A stretch of 64,000 nucleotides of DNA. Source: Candidatus Gastranaerophilales bacterium (GTDB taxonomy: Bacteria > Cyanobacteriota > Vampirovibrionia > Gastranaerophilales > Gastranaerophilaceae). Of the stretch, positions 34,632 through 42,790 are shown piece by piece (within the stretch, counting starts at the first letter, position 1; each line of letters begins with the position of its first letter). A program made the position numbers and the translations under genes. A model generated the notes under the pieces. It was not told where the DNA came from. It was given only the letters and a program-made list of their open reading frames with translations, and searched no databases. The stretch covers positions 1-64,000 of the forward strand of contig CALUWC010000009.1 of the NCBI GenBank assembly GCA_944324395.1, read 5' to 3'.

Positions 34632-35627
34632 ATGGAAGAGAAAAAGAGAATACTTGCAATAAATTTTGGCGGAATAGGAGATGAAATATTTTTCCTGCCG
34701 ACTTTGATATCTTTGAAAAAAGAATTTCCGAATTCAGAAATAACTCTTGCTCTGGAACCAAGAAGTAAAAGTGTAAAAGATTTAACAGATACCATAGATG
34801 ACTTAATGTTGATTGACGTTAAGGGCAAAAACAAATATCTTGAACTTTTGAAATTGATATTCAAAGCCCGATATGGTCACTATAATTTAGTTATCTCATC
34901 AGGCGGAAATAAATTGATAAGTATTCTTTTATTTTTAACCGGAATAAAAGAACGCTGCGGATACGACACCGGTAAATTAAGCAGAATGCTGCTTACACAT
35001 GCAATGCCTTTAAACAAACGGCAATATGCTTGCAAAATGTATCATGATTTAATAAGGGATATAACAAAATACAATACCGAACTTCCGCAAATCAATGTTG
35101 ACGTGACAGAAAAGATTTCAAATTCTGTTTTAATTCACCCCGGAGTCAGTAAATTGAGTGTGCAAAAAGGCTGTATAAAAACAATTCCCGCTCAAACCTG
35201 GGCAAAAACAATAGACCTTCTTGTTGCGGAAGGCAAAAAAGTTATGCTTGCCGGCGGCCCTGATGATAAAGAATGTATTGATGAAATTTTAAATAATGTA
35301 CGCACTAAGAATTTTGAAAACTTATACGGAACAACAAAGAGTTTGAAAGATTTAGCAGAATTGATTGCTTCCGCTGATAAATTTTTGTGTTCTGATTCTG
35401 CTCCATTGCATGTTGCAGTAGCATTGGGGGTAAAGACCTATGTTATTTTTGGACCGACAGATGATAATGCATTGATTCCGCAAAGTGACAGGGTAATTGC
35501 AATAAAAGCTAATGACAACTGCGATTTAAAACCCTGCCTCTGGGCAAGACGCCAAACAACATGCAAAGACTTAAAATGTTTAAAAATTACGGCATCACAA
35601 ATTGCATCAACCGTTTGTAACAATTAA
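34632..35627 (+). CDS. Glycosyltransferase family 9 (ADP-heptose:LPS heptosyltransferase-like)
   Basis: 331 residues. The N-terminal ILAINFGGIGDEIFFLPTL is the GT9 opening motif, followed by the GT-B second domain with VLIHPGVS, TWAKTIDLLVAEGKKVMLAGGPDDKE, DLAELIASADKFLCSDSAPLHVAVALG and VIFGPTDDNALIP. These add heptose or similar sugars to the lipopolysaccharide core or a surface glycan; the exact sugar cannot be told. With lptC/lptA-like genes it supports a diderm LPS-bearing envelope. Confidence 0.9.
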   Translation: MEEKKRILAINFGGIGDEIFFLPTLISLKKEFPNSEITLALEPRSKSVKDLTDTIDDLMLIDVKGKNKYLELLKLIFKARYGHYNLVISSGGNKLISILLFLTGIKERCGYDTGKLSRMLLTHAMPLNKRQYACKMYHDLIRDITKYNTELPQINVDVTEKISNSVLIHPGVSKLSVQKGCIKTIPAQTWAKTIDLLVAEGKKVMLAGGPDDKECIDEILNNVRTKNFENLYGTTKSLKDLAELIASADKFLCSDSAPLHVAVALGVKTYVIFGPTDDNALIPQSDRVIAIKANDNCDLKPCLWARRQTTCKDLKCLKITASQIASTVCNN

Positions 35628-35726
35628 TTTTAAAAAATGTAAACAAATCATTAACACATGCAATTTCACACAAAAAAAATACTTTATATAAATGTAAGGT
35701 TATAGTGTGGAAAGGTTTACTGTTTT

Positions 35727-36326
35727 ATGTACAGCGGAGTTGCATCAGGAATATTTGCAATAAGAAACTGCGACAAAACAACCAATGGCGACATTGGCAG
35801 ACTTCCGGTAACAGTCGGACAAAGTGCGGCTGTTATTAAAGCCGGTGCACAATATAACAACGCCATAGCCAAACCTATAAAAATTATTCTGGATACATGT
35901 GATGATATAGCAAAATCAGATAAAGTTTTTAATGGACTTAAAAAAGTTGTAAAATTTGCATCAGATAACGTAAACCCGCTTATTGTAGCATCAAGCGGAG
36001 TAAAAGTTGCATTAGCAGATAAAGAAGAGAGAAAAAGCACACTTATAACTGAAGCAGGAACTTTAGCAGGTATGTTTCTCGGCGAAGGCTGGATGAAAAA
36101 ACACCTTGATAATATTCTGGCAAAACTTCCAATAAATAAAAAATGGCTTCCGATAGTAAAAGGAATTGTTTTTGTAACAGGATCAATTTCAGCCTCAACT
36201 CTTGGCAGCAAAATTGGTAAAAAAGCTGCAGAATATTGGGATAAGCCTTTAGTAAATAATGAAAAACAGCTTGTTTCTGATAATAATTCCGATAAAGTTT
36301 ATAAACCTCTGGATTACAAATCATAA
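35727..36326 (+). CDS. Hypothetical lineage-type protein with hydrophobic glycine-containing segments
   Basis: 199 residues, not recognised. It begins MYSGVASGIFAIRNCDKT. Residues about 75-115 and 145-170 are hydrophobic and rich in Gly, Ala and Ser (for example IVFVTGSISASTLGSKIGKKAAEYW), suggesting membrane or amphipathic helices. No signal peptide or catalytic motif. GGAAAGG lies about 10 nt before the ATG. The general type resembles the 59584 protein and may be a small membrane-associated protein of this lineage. Confidence 0.7.
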   Translation: MYSGVASGIFAIRNCDKTTNGDIGRLPVTVGQSAAVIKAGAQYNNAIAKPIKIILDTCDDIAKSDKVFNGLKKVVKFASDNVNPLIVASSGVKVALADKEERKSTLITEAGTLAGMFLGEGWMKKHLDNILAKLPINKKWLPIVKGIVFVTGSISASTLGSKIGKKAAEYWDKPLVNNEKQLVSDNNSDKVYKPLDYKS

Positions 36327-36335
36327 AATTTTTAA

Positions 36336-36364
36336 TTGCCCATAGGTATTTGTTGAGTTATAAT
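36336..36364 (+). promoter_or_regulatory. dapF promoter
   Basis: TTGCCC (36336-36341), a 17-nt spacer and TATAAT (36359-36364). Predicted start near 36371; AAAAGGA follows and leads to the ATG at 36386. Confidence 0.65.
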
Positions 36365-36385
36365 TCCAAGAAAAAGGATGAAATT

Positions 36386-37225
36386 ATGACAACAATAAAT
36401 ATAACAAAAATGCAGGGCTGCGGTAACGATTTTGTAATTTTAGATTACGGCGAGTATGAAAAAAGCGGACTCTCAATGGAAAAATTAGCCCAAAAACTTT
36501 GTGACAGACATTTTGGAATCGGTGCTGACGGAATGATAATTCCAGACATAAAAACTAATGATAACAATACCGATATTGGCTGGTATTTTTACAACTCAGA
36601 CGGCTCAACAGCACAGATGTGCGGAAACGGTATGAGATGTTTTGCAAAATATGTCTATGACAAACAGCTTGTTAATAAAAAACAATTCAGTGTAAACACA
36701 TCTGCAGGGATAATCAGTCCTGAAATCCTGGATAACGGAATGGTGAAAGTTAATATGGGAAAACCAATTCTTGAAAATGAAAAAATACCTTTTAAAGGAG
36801 AAAGAAAAGTTCATGTAAAAGAGTGCGAATTTGAGATTACTCCGGTATCTATGGGAAATCCTCACTGTGTGATTTTTACTGATGAAGATCCGATGTATCT
36901 TGCTCAAACATACGGTCCTGATATGGAAGTTCACCCGTATTTCCCGGAGAAAACAAATACCGAATTTGTAAAAATTCTCTCAAAACAAGAAATAAAAATG
37001 TGTGTGTATGAACGCGGCTGCGGAATAACTTTAGCCTGCGGAACAGGTGCCTGTGCAAGTGTTGTTGCTGGAGTTTTAAATAACTTAACAGAACAGAATG
37101 TCAAAGTCAATCTGCCCGGCGGGGCTGTAAACGTTGAATGGTGCGGGAATCGTGAAAATCCTGACAGAGATATTTATCTTACAGGACCCGCTCAATACAG
37201 TTTCACAGCAGAATACATGTTGTAA
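36386..37225 (+). CDS. dapF: Diaminopimelate epimerase
   Basis: 279 residues. The N-terminal MQGCGNDFVILD is the family start. The catalytic cysteine pair is Cys79 (NSDGSTAQMCGNGMRC) and Cys218 (LACGTGACASVVAG). It converts LL- to meso-diaminopimelate for peptidoglycan and lysine. The ATG at 36386 is set by AAAAGGA about 8 nt upstream; the ORF is open further but that part lies over the promoter. It works with dapA at 20317. Confidence 0.95.
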   Translation: MTTINITKMQGCGNDFVILDYGEYEKSGLSMEKLAQKLCDRHFGIGADGMIIPDIKTNDNNTDIGWYFYNSDGSTAQMCGNGMRCFAKYVYDKQLVNKKQFSVNTSAGIISPEILDNGMVKVNMGKPILENEKIPFKGERKVHVKECEFEITPVSMGNPHCVIFTDEDPMYLAQTYGPDMEVHPYFPEKTNTEFVKILSKQEIKMCVYERGCGITLACGTGACASVVAGVLNNLTEQNVKVNLPGGAVNVEWCGNRENPDRDIYLTGPAQYSFTAEYML

Positions 37226-37289
37226 TAATTTCTTTTTTCATGGTAAGATTTAATCATACACTAGAAAAATAGTAAAAGGAGAAATTTAA

Positions 37290-37589
37290 ATGAAAAATTA
37301 TGAATTGTTAACTATATTCAAGCCGAATTTAGATGCGGAAGAAATTGACAAAGCTGTAGAAAAAATCAGTTCAGTTATTGTTGATTTTGGCGGAAACGTT
37401 GTTTCTACAGACAAAACAGGAAGAAAAAAATTAGCTTATGATATTCAAAATTTCAGAGACGGTTTTTTCACAACTATGATTTTAGCTTTACCGGCTGACA
37501 AAGTTGCTGAATTCAAAAGACAATTAAGATTAAGCGACAATATCTTAAGAACAATGTTTATGGAAGTTTCAGAAAAAGCTTCTGTATAA
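37290..37589 (+). CDS. rpsF: 30S ribosomal protein S6
   Basis: 99 residues with the typical start MKNYELLTIFKPNLDAEEID, GRKKLAYDIQNFRDGFF and a C-terminal DNILRTMFMEV. AAAGGAG about 8 nt upstream. First gene of the conserved rpsF-ssb-rpsR cluster. Confidence 0.95.
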   Translation: MKNYELLTIFKPNLDAEEIDKAVEKISSVIVDFGGNVVSTDKTGRKKLAYDIQNFRDGFFTTMILALPADKVAEFKRQLRLSDNILRTMFMEVSEKASV

Positions 37590-37612
37590 TTTGAAAAATT
37601 AAGGAAACGAAA

Positions 37613-38023
37613 ATGACATTAGCAAAAGCAGTAGTTACAGGAATAGTTTACAAAACACCAAAAACCGGATACACATCTAATAATGTTGCGGTTTCGTCTT
37701 TTGTGCTAAACATAGGAACACAGGAAGAAACACTTGTAAGAGTTATTTCTAAAAGACAATCTCTTGAAGAAATCGTTTCAGGACTGACAAAGAACCAGAA
37801 AGTTCTTGTTGAAGGCAGACTGCAAAACGGCATCAGCAAAATGGATGACGGTACAGAAAAGAAAGTTTTTGAAATTGAAGCTGCTGTTATTGAACTTATG
37901 GGCGGTTCTTCAACCTCAGAGGCATCTCACAATGAAGGTGATATTTTAACATTCGGAGAAATGGAATCCTCACCTGATGCGAATACTGATGTTCTGATGG
38001 ATGATGAAGAAGTCCCGTTCTAA
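37613..38023 (+). CDS. ssb: Single-stranded DNA-binding protein
   Basis: 136 residues: an OB-fold (about 1-100, with VLVEGRLQNG) and an acidic tail ending DDEEVPF, the partner-binding tip usually written DDDIPF. It binds replication and repair ssDNA and recruits PriA and others. AAGGAAA precedes the ATG. It lies between rpsF and rpsR as in most bacteria. Confidence 0.9.
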   Translation: MTLAKAVVTGIVYKTPKTGYTSNNVAVSSFVLNIGTQEETLVRVISKRQSLEEIVSGLTKNQKVLVEGRLQNGISKMDDGTEKKVFEIEAAVIELMGGSSTSEASHNEGDILTFGEMESSPDANTDVLMDDEEVPF

Positions 38024-38078
38024 ATATAATTTTGTAATTAAGTAATAGAAAATAAGGCTAGAAAGGCAAATTAAACAA

Positions 38079-38306
38079 ATGGCAAGACAAGAAGATAAGA
38101 AAAAACGCAAAAATTGCAGTCTTTGTGCAGACAAAGTTACATCTATTGACTACAAAGATGCTGCAAAGTTAAAAAGATACTTAACTGAAGCAGGAAAAAT
38201 CATTCCGAGAAGAATTACCGGAAACTGTGCAGCACACCAGAGAATGGTTGCAAAAGCAATTAAAAAAGCCAGAGAAGCTGCAATTATAAGTTACGTTTTT
38301 GACTAA
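38079..38306 (+). CDS. rpsR: 30S ribosomal protein S18
   Basis: 75 residues: N-terminal CSLCADKVTSIDYKDAAKLKRYL, then ITGNCAAHQRMVAKAIKKARE. The CxxC-type N-terminus is the zinc-capable form. Third gene of the rpsF-ssb-rpsR cluster, followed by a terminator. Confidence 0.95.
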   Translation: MARQEDKKKRKNCSLCADKVTSIDYKDAAKLKRYLTEAGKIIPRRITGNCAAHQRMVAKAIKKAREAAIISYVFD

Positions 38307-38321
38307 TAACAAAAATATATC

Positions 38322-38354
38322 AAGCACCCTGTCTGAACTTCGGTCAGGGTGCTT
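38322..38354 (+). terminator. Terminator after rpsR
   Basis: AAGCACCCTG (38322-38331) pairs with CAGGGTGCTT (38345-38354); an inner short stem around ACTTCGG is possible. TTTGTTAT follows. Confidence 0.75.
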
Positions 38355-38402
38355 TGTTATATTGATACAGCAATAAAATAATTGTTCAATAGGAAATCAT
38401 TT

Positions 38403-38564
38403 ATGATAGTAAAAAACATCACAAAATTTGGAAATAGCTGGGGAATAATTATCCCTCCTGCAATTTTGAAACTACTTTCAATAAATCCTGTTACAGATCA
38501 GGTTATATTAGATGTGCAAGATAATGAAATCAGAATAAAAAAAATTAAAAAAGACGAAAAATAA
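38403..38564 (+). CDS. Solitary AbrB/MazE-type DNA-binding protein
   Basis: 53 residues: MIVKNITKFGNSWGIIIPPAILKLLSI fits the swapped-hairpin SpoVT-AbrB/MazE fold, with VILDVQDNEIRIKKI as the second strand pair. AGGA about 8 nt before the ATG at 38403 sets the start; an in-frame TTG at 38382 is weaker. No toxin gene of MazF or VapC type is beside it, so it is either an orphan antitoxin or a small transcription regulator. Confidence 0.7.
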   Translation: MIVKNITKFGNSWGIIIPPAILKLLSINPVTDQVILDVQDNEIRIKKIKKDEK

Positions 38565-38593
38565 TTTAAATTTTTTGTTTGTAATGTTTATCA

Positions 38594-38599
38594 TATAAT
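38594..38599 (+). promoter_or_regulatory. -10 hexamer beside the SpoIID-like start
   Basis: TATAAT at 38594-38599, 6 nt before the ATG at 38606, with no Shine-Dalgarno. The upstream sequence is T-rich without a clear -35. Confidence 0.5.
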
Positions 38600-38605
38600 A
38601 TAAAT

Positions 38606-40339
38606 ATGAAGAAGTTGGGAATTGCTTTAGGTATAAATTTATTATTACTAGCATTTGCGACCCCCGCAGTGTATTCTGCTGCGATGTATAGAGATATTCC
38701 GCAAACAACGCTTATGATTGCAAAAAATGCGGCAATGGAAGAATCTTCTTGTATTCCCGGCTCCAAAATTGTTCGAGTCGGAATAGGGACAAATAATTTT
38801 AAAACTTATGAATGGGAGAATTCTGCGATATACGGTACCGGAGAATTTGAAGTTTACAACAACAAAACATACATAAATACCTATGACAGCAACAATGTAA
38901 TAAATATCTCAATGGTCGGGAAAATTTTTGTATTGACTGATGCTGAAGGTAATACCATTGCTAAAGTTTCAGGTCCGATTATTTTCAAAACCGATTTCGG
39001 ATTTTTAGGTATACAGGATTTAAAAAGAGCCGGAAAAGATGCTATCTACAGAGGGAAATTAGAGCTTGTTGCATCATCTGCAAAACCTGGTAAATTTTAT
39101 ACAGTAAACACTTTGCCTGTTGAAGAATATTTAAAAGGTGTTGTTCCCAACGAAATGCCTGTACGTTTTGGATTGGAAGCATTGAAAGCTCAAAGTGTAG
39201 CTGCAAGAAATTATGTTCTATCCCCGAGAACAAAAAGTAACCCTCATTATGATGTTGTAGATTCCGTAGCAAGTCAGGTGTATTTCGGAGCGAATACTGA
39301 AAAAGATTTGTCAAATAGAGCAGTCAGAGAAACTACAGGTATTGTAGCTTTATACGGCTGGGACTTGATTCTTGCACAATATTCATCAACTGCCGGAGGT
39401 TATACAGAAAGCTACCATAATGCATTTTCTGACCCGCTGACAAAAAAGTTCCCGCCTGAGCATAAGCCATACCTGACAGCAAAACCTGATTATCCCGATA
39501 TTGAACCTTTAAATAGCGAAGAAGCTGCTGCAGAATTTTATAAATCAAAACCGAAATCTTTTGATGAACAATCATCATACTTCCGCTGGGAAAGAGAATG
39601 GAACGGGCAGGAAATTCAAGATGCAGTACAGGCTAATATTGCAGCACAAAGTACTACAGGATTTATCAAACCGACAGTCGAAAAAGGTGAAACTATCGGT
39701 ATTATCAAAAAATTAAATGTTTTAAAACGCGGCGATTCAGGTAAAATTATAAAACTTGAAATCCAAACAGATAACGGCAATTACACAGTTGAAAAAGAAC
39801 TCGTAATAAGAAGACTGCTGACTAATCACGGCAAAACCCTGCCGAGTGCTAATGTCGTATTTGAACATGAATATGACGAAGATGGTAATTTAATTTATAT
39901 TAAAGCCTACGGCGGCGGATTCGGACATGGAGTTGGGCTAAGCCAGTATGGTGCAGGTTATATGGGAAACGAATTACATAAATCATTTGATGAAATTTTA
40001 AAACATTATTACAGCGAAATCACTCTGGCTACAGTACCTGCCGTTTTATCTGCAAATCAGGGACAAAACAAAGTAATTCAGAGTTTTTGGACAAAAGACG
40101 GCAAAGCTTATTTAGTTGTAGATAACAAATATAATATGGATTATATTGATGCCAGTATAAATAATGTTGACGAAAAAATAACACTGGATACATCTCAAAG
40201 ATATAACAGAATTGATTTGTCCGAATATTTACAAAAAGGAATGAATACGGTAATATTTTCATATCCGGCAATACATGGAAAAAATAAAGGGATAAGATTA
40301 TATATAGAATTGGCGGGAGATGATGACAGCAACAGCTAA
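38606..40339 (+). CDS. Exported SpoIID/LytB-domain peptidoglycan protein
   Basis: 577 residues. A signal peptide ends near residue 25 (AFATPAVYSAA). A SpoIID core follows: TLPVEEYLKGVVPNEMPVRFG, LEALKAQSVAARNYVL, SSTAGGYTESYHNAF and GFGHGVGLSQYGAGYMG. SpoIID is a lytic transglycosylase that cuts peptidoglycan denuded of stem peptides; LytB-type relatives enhance amidases. An extra C-terminal domain of about 80 residues (SFWTKDGKAYLVVDNKYN) may bind the wall. Homologues occur outside sporeformers, including Cyanobacteria, so this does not imply sporulation. It overlaps murJ by about 20 nt. Confidence 0.87.
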   Translation: MKKLGIALGINLLLLAFATPAVYSAAMYRDIPQTTLMIAKNAAMEESSCIPGSKIVRVGIGTNNFKTYEWENSAIYGTGEFEVYNNKTYINTYDSNNVINISMVGKIFVLTDAEGNTIAKVSGPIIFKTDFGFLGIQDLKRAGKDAIYRGKLELVASSAKPGKFYTVNTLPVEEYLKGVVPNEMPVRFGLEALKAQSVAARNYVLSPRTKSNPHYDVVDSVASQVYFGANTEKDLSNRAVRETTGIVALYGWDLILAQYSSTAGGYTESYHNAFSDPLTKKFPPEHKPYLTAKPDYPDIEPLNSEEAAAEFYKSKPKSFDEQSSYFRWEREWNGQEIQDAVQANIAAQSTTGFIKPTVEKGETIGIIKKLNVLKRGDSGKIIKLEIQTDNGNYTVEKELVIRRLLTNHGKTLPSANVVFEHEYDEDGNLIYIKAYGGGFGHGVGLSQYGAGYMGNELHKSFDEILKHYYSEITLATVPAVLSANQGQNKVIQSFWTKDGKAYLVVDNKYNMDYIDASINNVDEKITLDTSQRYNRIDLSEYLQKGMNTVIFSYPAIHGKNKGIRLYIELAGDDDSNS

Positions 40340-41921
40340 CGAAAACAAAGCACCCAGTTTACTAAAAGCCGCATGGTTGATTGCAGTTGTAACTATCGTA
40401 AGTAAACTTATAGGATTTGTCAGAGATATAATTATTGCTAATTATTACGGGGCTTCACTTGTTTCTGATGCTTATTACTATGCATATCAGATACCTTCAT
40501 TATCTTTGATTTTACTTGGCGGTGTCGGAGGTCCTTTTCACAGTGCAACCGTTGCTATATTTTCCAAACTTATACCAAACTTGAATGAAAAACCATCTGA
40601 AAAAGTTAACCGGTTATATTCAACATTTATGAATGCAACTATTATCTTTTTTCTGATATTATCCGCTATAATCTTTTTATTTCCTAAACAGATAATGGGT
40701 TTGATAATCTCGGGCGGCTCAAATGAAATGGTAAATCTTGCAGCTGCACACCTGAAAATTATGACTCCGCTTCTTGTTATTGGCGGAATTGTCGGAATAT
40801 ATTACGGAATTCTAATTATTTACAGACAGTTTATGCTTCCAAATCTCTCACCAATAATTATGAGTCTTGCAATAATTGGTGTAGTTATGGGAGTACCAAA
40901 TGATCAAAAAGGTTATGCCCTTGCATGGGCTACTACAATTGGTGCTGTCTTACAGCTTATTATCCAATATCCTAATATAAGAAAACTCGGTTACAGATTA
41001 AAACCGGTTTTTGAATTTACAAATAATCAAAACTTTAAAGAAATTTGCGAACTGCTGTTTCCTGCAGTGTTAAGTTCAACTGTCGGACAAATACATATTT
41101 ATGTCGATATGTTTTTTACCTCCTCAATATCAGAAGGGGCCTGGACTGCTATAGGTTATGCCAACAGAGTGTTTCAATTCCCGGTAGGGATTCTGGTTAC
41201 GGCATTTCTGGTTCCGTTGTTCCCAATATTTGCAAGACTTGTAGCTGATAAAGATTATGACGGAATAAAAAAATATTTTAATAAAGGTGTCGGAGTACTA
41301 TTTTTCGGAGCAATACCTATTATTATAGGAATACTTGTTGTCGGAATGGACGCTGTCAGACTTGTATTTGAACATGGGGTATTTGATAAAAATGCAACTT
41401 TTATGGTTACGGAAGCATTATGGTTTTTATCTGTTTCAATAATTCCTTACGTATTCAGAGATTCCATAACAAGAGTTTATTACTCTTTTAACGATTCTGC
41501 AACACCGTTTATTGTCGCTTTTTCGTCTATTGTATTAAAACTTATTCTGAATTATGTATTGATTACTAAAATGCATTTTGGAATCGGCGGAATTACCCTA
41601 TCAACATCACTGGTAACATTATTTAATGCATGTATTTTAGGAATTTTAATTACTAAAAAAATAAAAATGGATTATAAATCATTATTTACAAACTTGTTAA
41701 AAATGTGCATTTCAGGTATTATAGCACTTGGGGTATGCTGGTTATGTGCAATAGAAATAGATAACCTTGTTCACCTTCCTAAAATTCCGTTTGAAATTAT
41801 AAAAATAAGTCTGATAGCAATTATCTGCCTGGCTGTATATATCCCGTTAAATTTACTATTCAAAATGGAATATGCAGGCGAGTTGTTTAATAGATTGTCA
41901 GCAAAAATTTTAAGAAAATAA
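40320..41921 (+). CDS. murJ: Lipid II flippase MurJ
   Basis: 533 residues with about 14 membrane helices. The N-terminal SKLIGFVRDIIIANYYGASLVSDAYYYAYQIPS is the MurJ/MviN signature. It flips lipid II across the membrane for peptidoglycan synthesis. Two adjacent ATGs (40320, 40323) follow GGGAG so closely that translation probably couples to the overlapping SpoIID-like gene, whose stop is at 40337. An envelope operon with the upstream gene is likely. Confidence 0.94.
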   Translation: MMTATANENKAPSLLKAAWLIAVVTIVSKLIGFVRDIIIANYYGASLVSDAYYYAYQIPSLSLILLGGVGGPFHSATVAIFSKLIPNLNEKPSEKVNRLYSTFMNATIIFFLILSAIIFLFPKQIMGLIISGGSNEMVNLAAAHLKIMTPLLVIGGIVGIYYGILIIYRQFMLPNLSPIIMSLAIIGVVMGVPNDQKGYALAWATTIGAVLQLIIQYPNIRKLGYRLKPVFEFTNNQNFKEICELLFPAVLSSTVGQIHIYVDMFFTSSISEGAWTAIGYANRVFQFPVGILVTAFLVPLFPIFARLVADKDYDGIKKYFNKGVGVLFFGAIPIIIGILVVGMDAVRLVFEHGVFDKNATFMVTEALWFLSVSIIPYVFRDSITRVYYSFNDSATPFIVAFSSIVLKLILNYVLITKMHFGIGGITLSTSLVTLFNACILGILITKKIKMDYKSLFTNLLKMCISGIIALGVCWLCAIEIDNLVHLPKIPFEIIKISLIAIICLAVYIPLNLLFKMEYAGELFNRLSAKILRK

Positions 41922-41961
41922 GATAATTTAAAAATAAGATAAGCAGAGTTAAGATTAGCTT

Positions 41962-42312
41962 ATGAGATTAGAAATAGGTCCATACATCGGTAATAACAAA
42001 GTTCGGCTGGACTTTAAAAGAAGTCCGGACAGGCCTGATAATATTCATAGTTACGAAATTGACAAATCTAAGGCTGACGAATTTGTAAAAAAATATAATG
42101 CACAAGAAAGAAAACTGTTGGATTTAACAATAGTATCTGTTGCATTTTTCTCAATTTTGGGCTGGTTTGCAGGGGTAAGAAAGCGTTCTTTTGCCTGGGC
42201 TGTTATAGGAATACCGGCGGGAGTAATAACAGGCTTGGGATTAGGAGCATTGATTTCGTCGTATAGAAAAAATAATCTTATGGACAAATACAATGTAAAA
42301 CAAGCAGACTAA
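41962..42312 (+). CDS. Small hypothetical protein with two membrane segments
   Basis: 116 residues, not recognised. A soluble N-terminus (MRLEIGPYIGNNKVRLDF...) is followed by two hydrophobic stretches at about 53-72 and 78-100, the second rich in Gly. No clear Shine-Dalgarno; TAAGAT lies 6 nt before the ATG, as at other possible leaderless starts in this window. Confidence 0.65.
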   Translation: MRLEIGPYIGNNKVRLDFKRSPDRPDNIHSYEIDKSKADEFVKKYNAQERKLLDLTIVSVAFFSILGWFAGVRKRSFAWAVIGIPAGVITGLGLGALISSYRKNNLMDKYNVKQAD

Positions 42313-42336
42313 TCAAAAGAATTTAACGGGGCTGGT

Positions 42337-42789
42337 ATGAAAGAGTTTTTAAAATCAAATATAGACGAAACACCTTCTATGATTATTTTAGGAATTATAC
42401 TGCTGTATTTATTAGCGGCAGGATTTGTTTCGTATTTAGCATTCCTGCACCGGCTGACAATTTTAAATGCAGCAATAATAATCGTCATTTTTACTTTAAT
42501 GTATATACCAAGATTTTTAATAATAAAAAAACTTTTGAAAAAAGATGAAGTAAAAATAATAGAAAATTATATTATGATAAACGGAGTCGGCATTGATTTA
42601 TCTGAGATACAAGATTTTAGGATAGAAGCATCAAAACCGCAGGTTGTATTTTTTATCAATAACAAAATGCTTGTCTTTTACCACGCAAAGTTCTATTTAA
42701 AACTTCCCGCAGAGGAAATAGCTTTTTCAGTTATAGGCTCGGCAAAAATACAACTTTTAAAAGAATTTTTACAACAACTTCTCAGCTAA
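42337..42789 (+). CDS. Small hypothetical membrane protein
   Basis: 150 residues, not recognised. Two hydrophobic segments at about 15-36 and 43-65 are followed by a soluble part of beta strands (VKIIENYIMINGVGIDLSEIQDFRIEASKPQVVFFINN). That soluble part loosely recalls a membrane-anchored PH-like (bPH) domain, but this is only an impression. GGGG lies before the ATG. Its stop abuts the cysS stop, 1 nt apart on opposite strands. Confidence 0.65.
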   Translation: MKEFLKSNIDETPSMIILGIILLYLLAAGFVSYLAFLHRLTILNAAIIIVIFTLMYIPRFLIIKKLLKKDEVKIIENYIMINGVGIDLSEIQDFRIEASKPQVVFFINNKMLVFYHAKFYLKLPAEEIAFSVIGSAKIQLLKEFLQQLLS

Positions 42790-42790
42790 A

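Noticed and set aside
34436-34864. 142-codon minus-strand frame across comM and the GT9 gene
   Set aside because: It spans two well-supported plus-strand genes and a promoter.
35717-36211. 164-codon minus-strand frame over the 35727 gene
   Set aside because: It is the shadow of the plus-strand gene, which has a ribosome site and a sensible protein; the minus translation shows biased Ser/Thr/Pro composition.
38606-40339. Evidence of sporulation from the SpoIID-like protein
   Set aside because: SpoIID/LytB relatives are found in non-sporeformers and no other sporulation gene is here.
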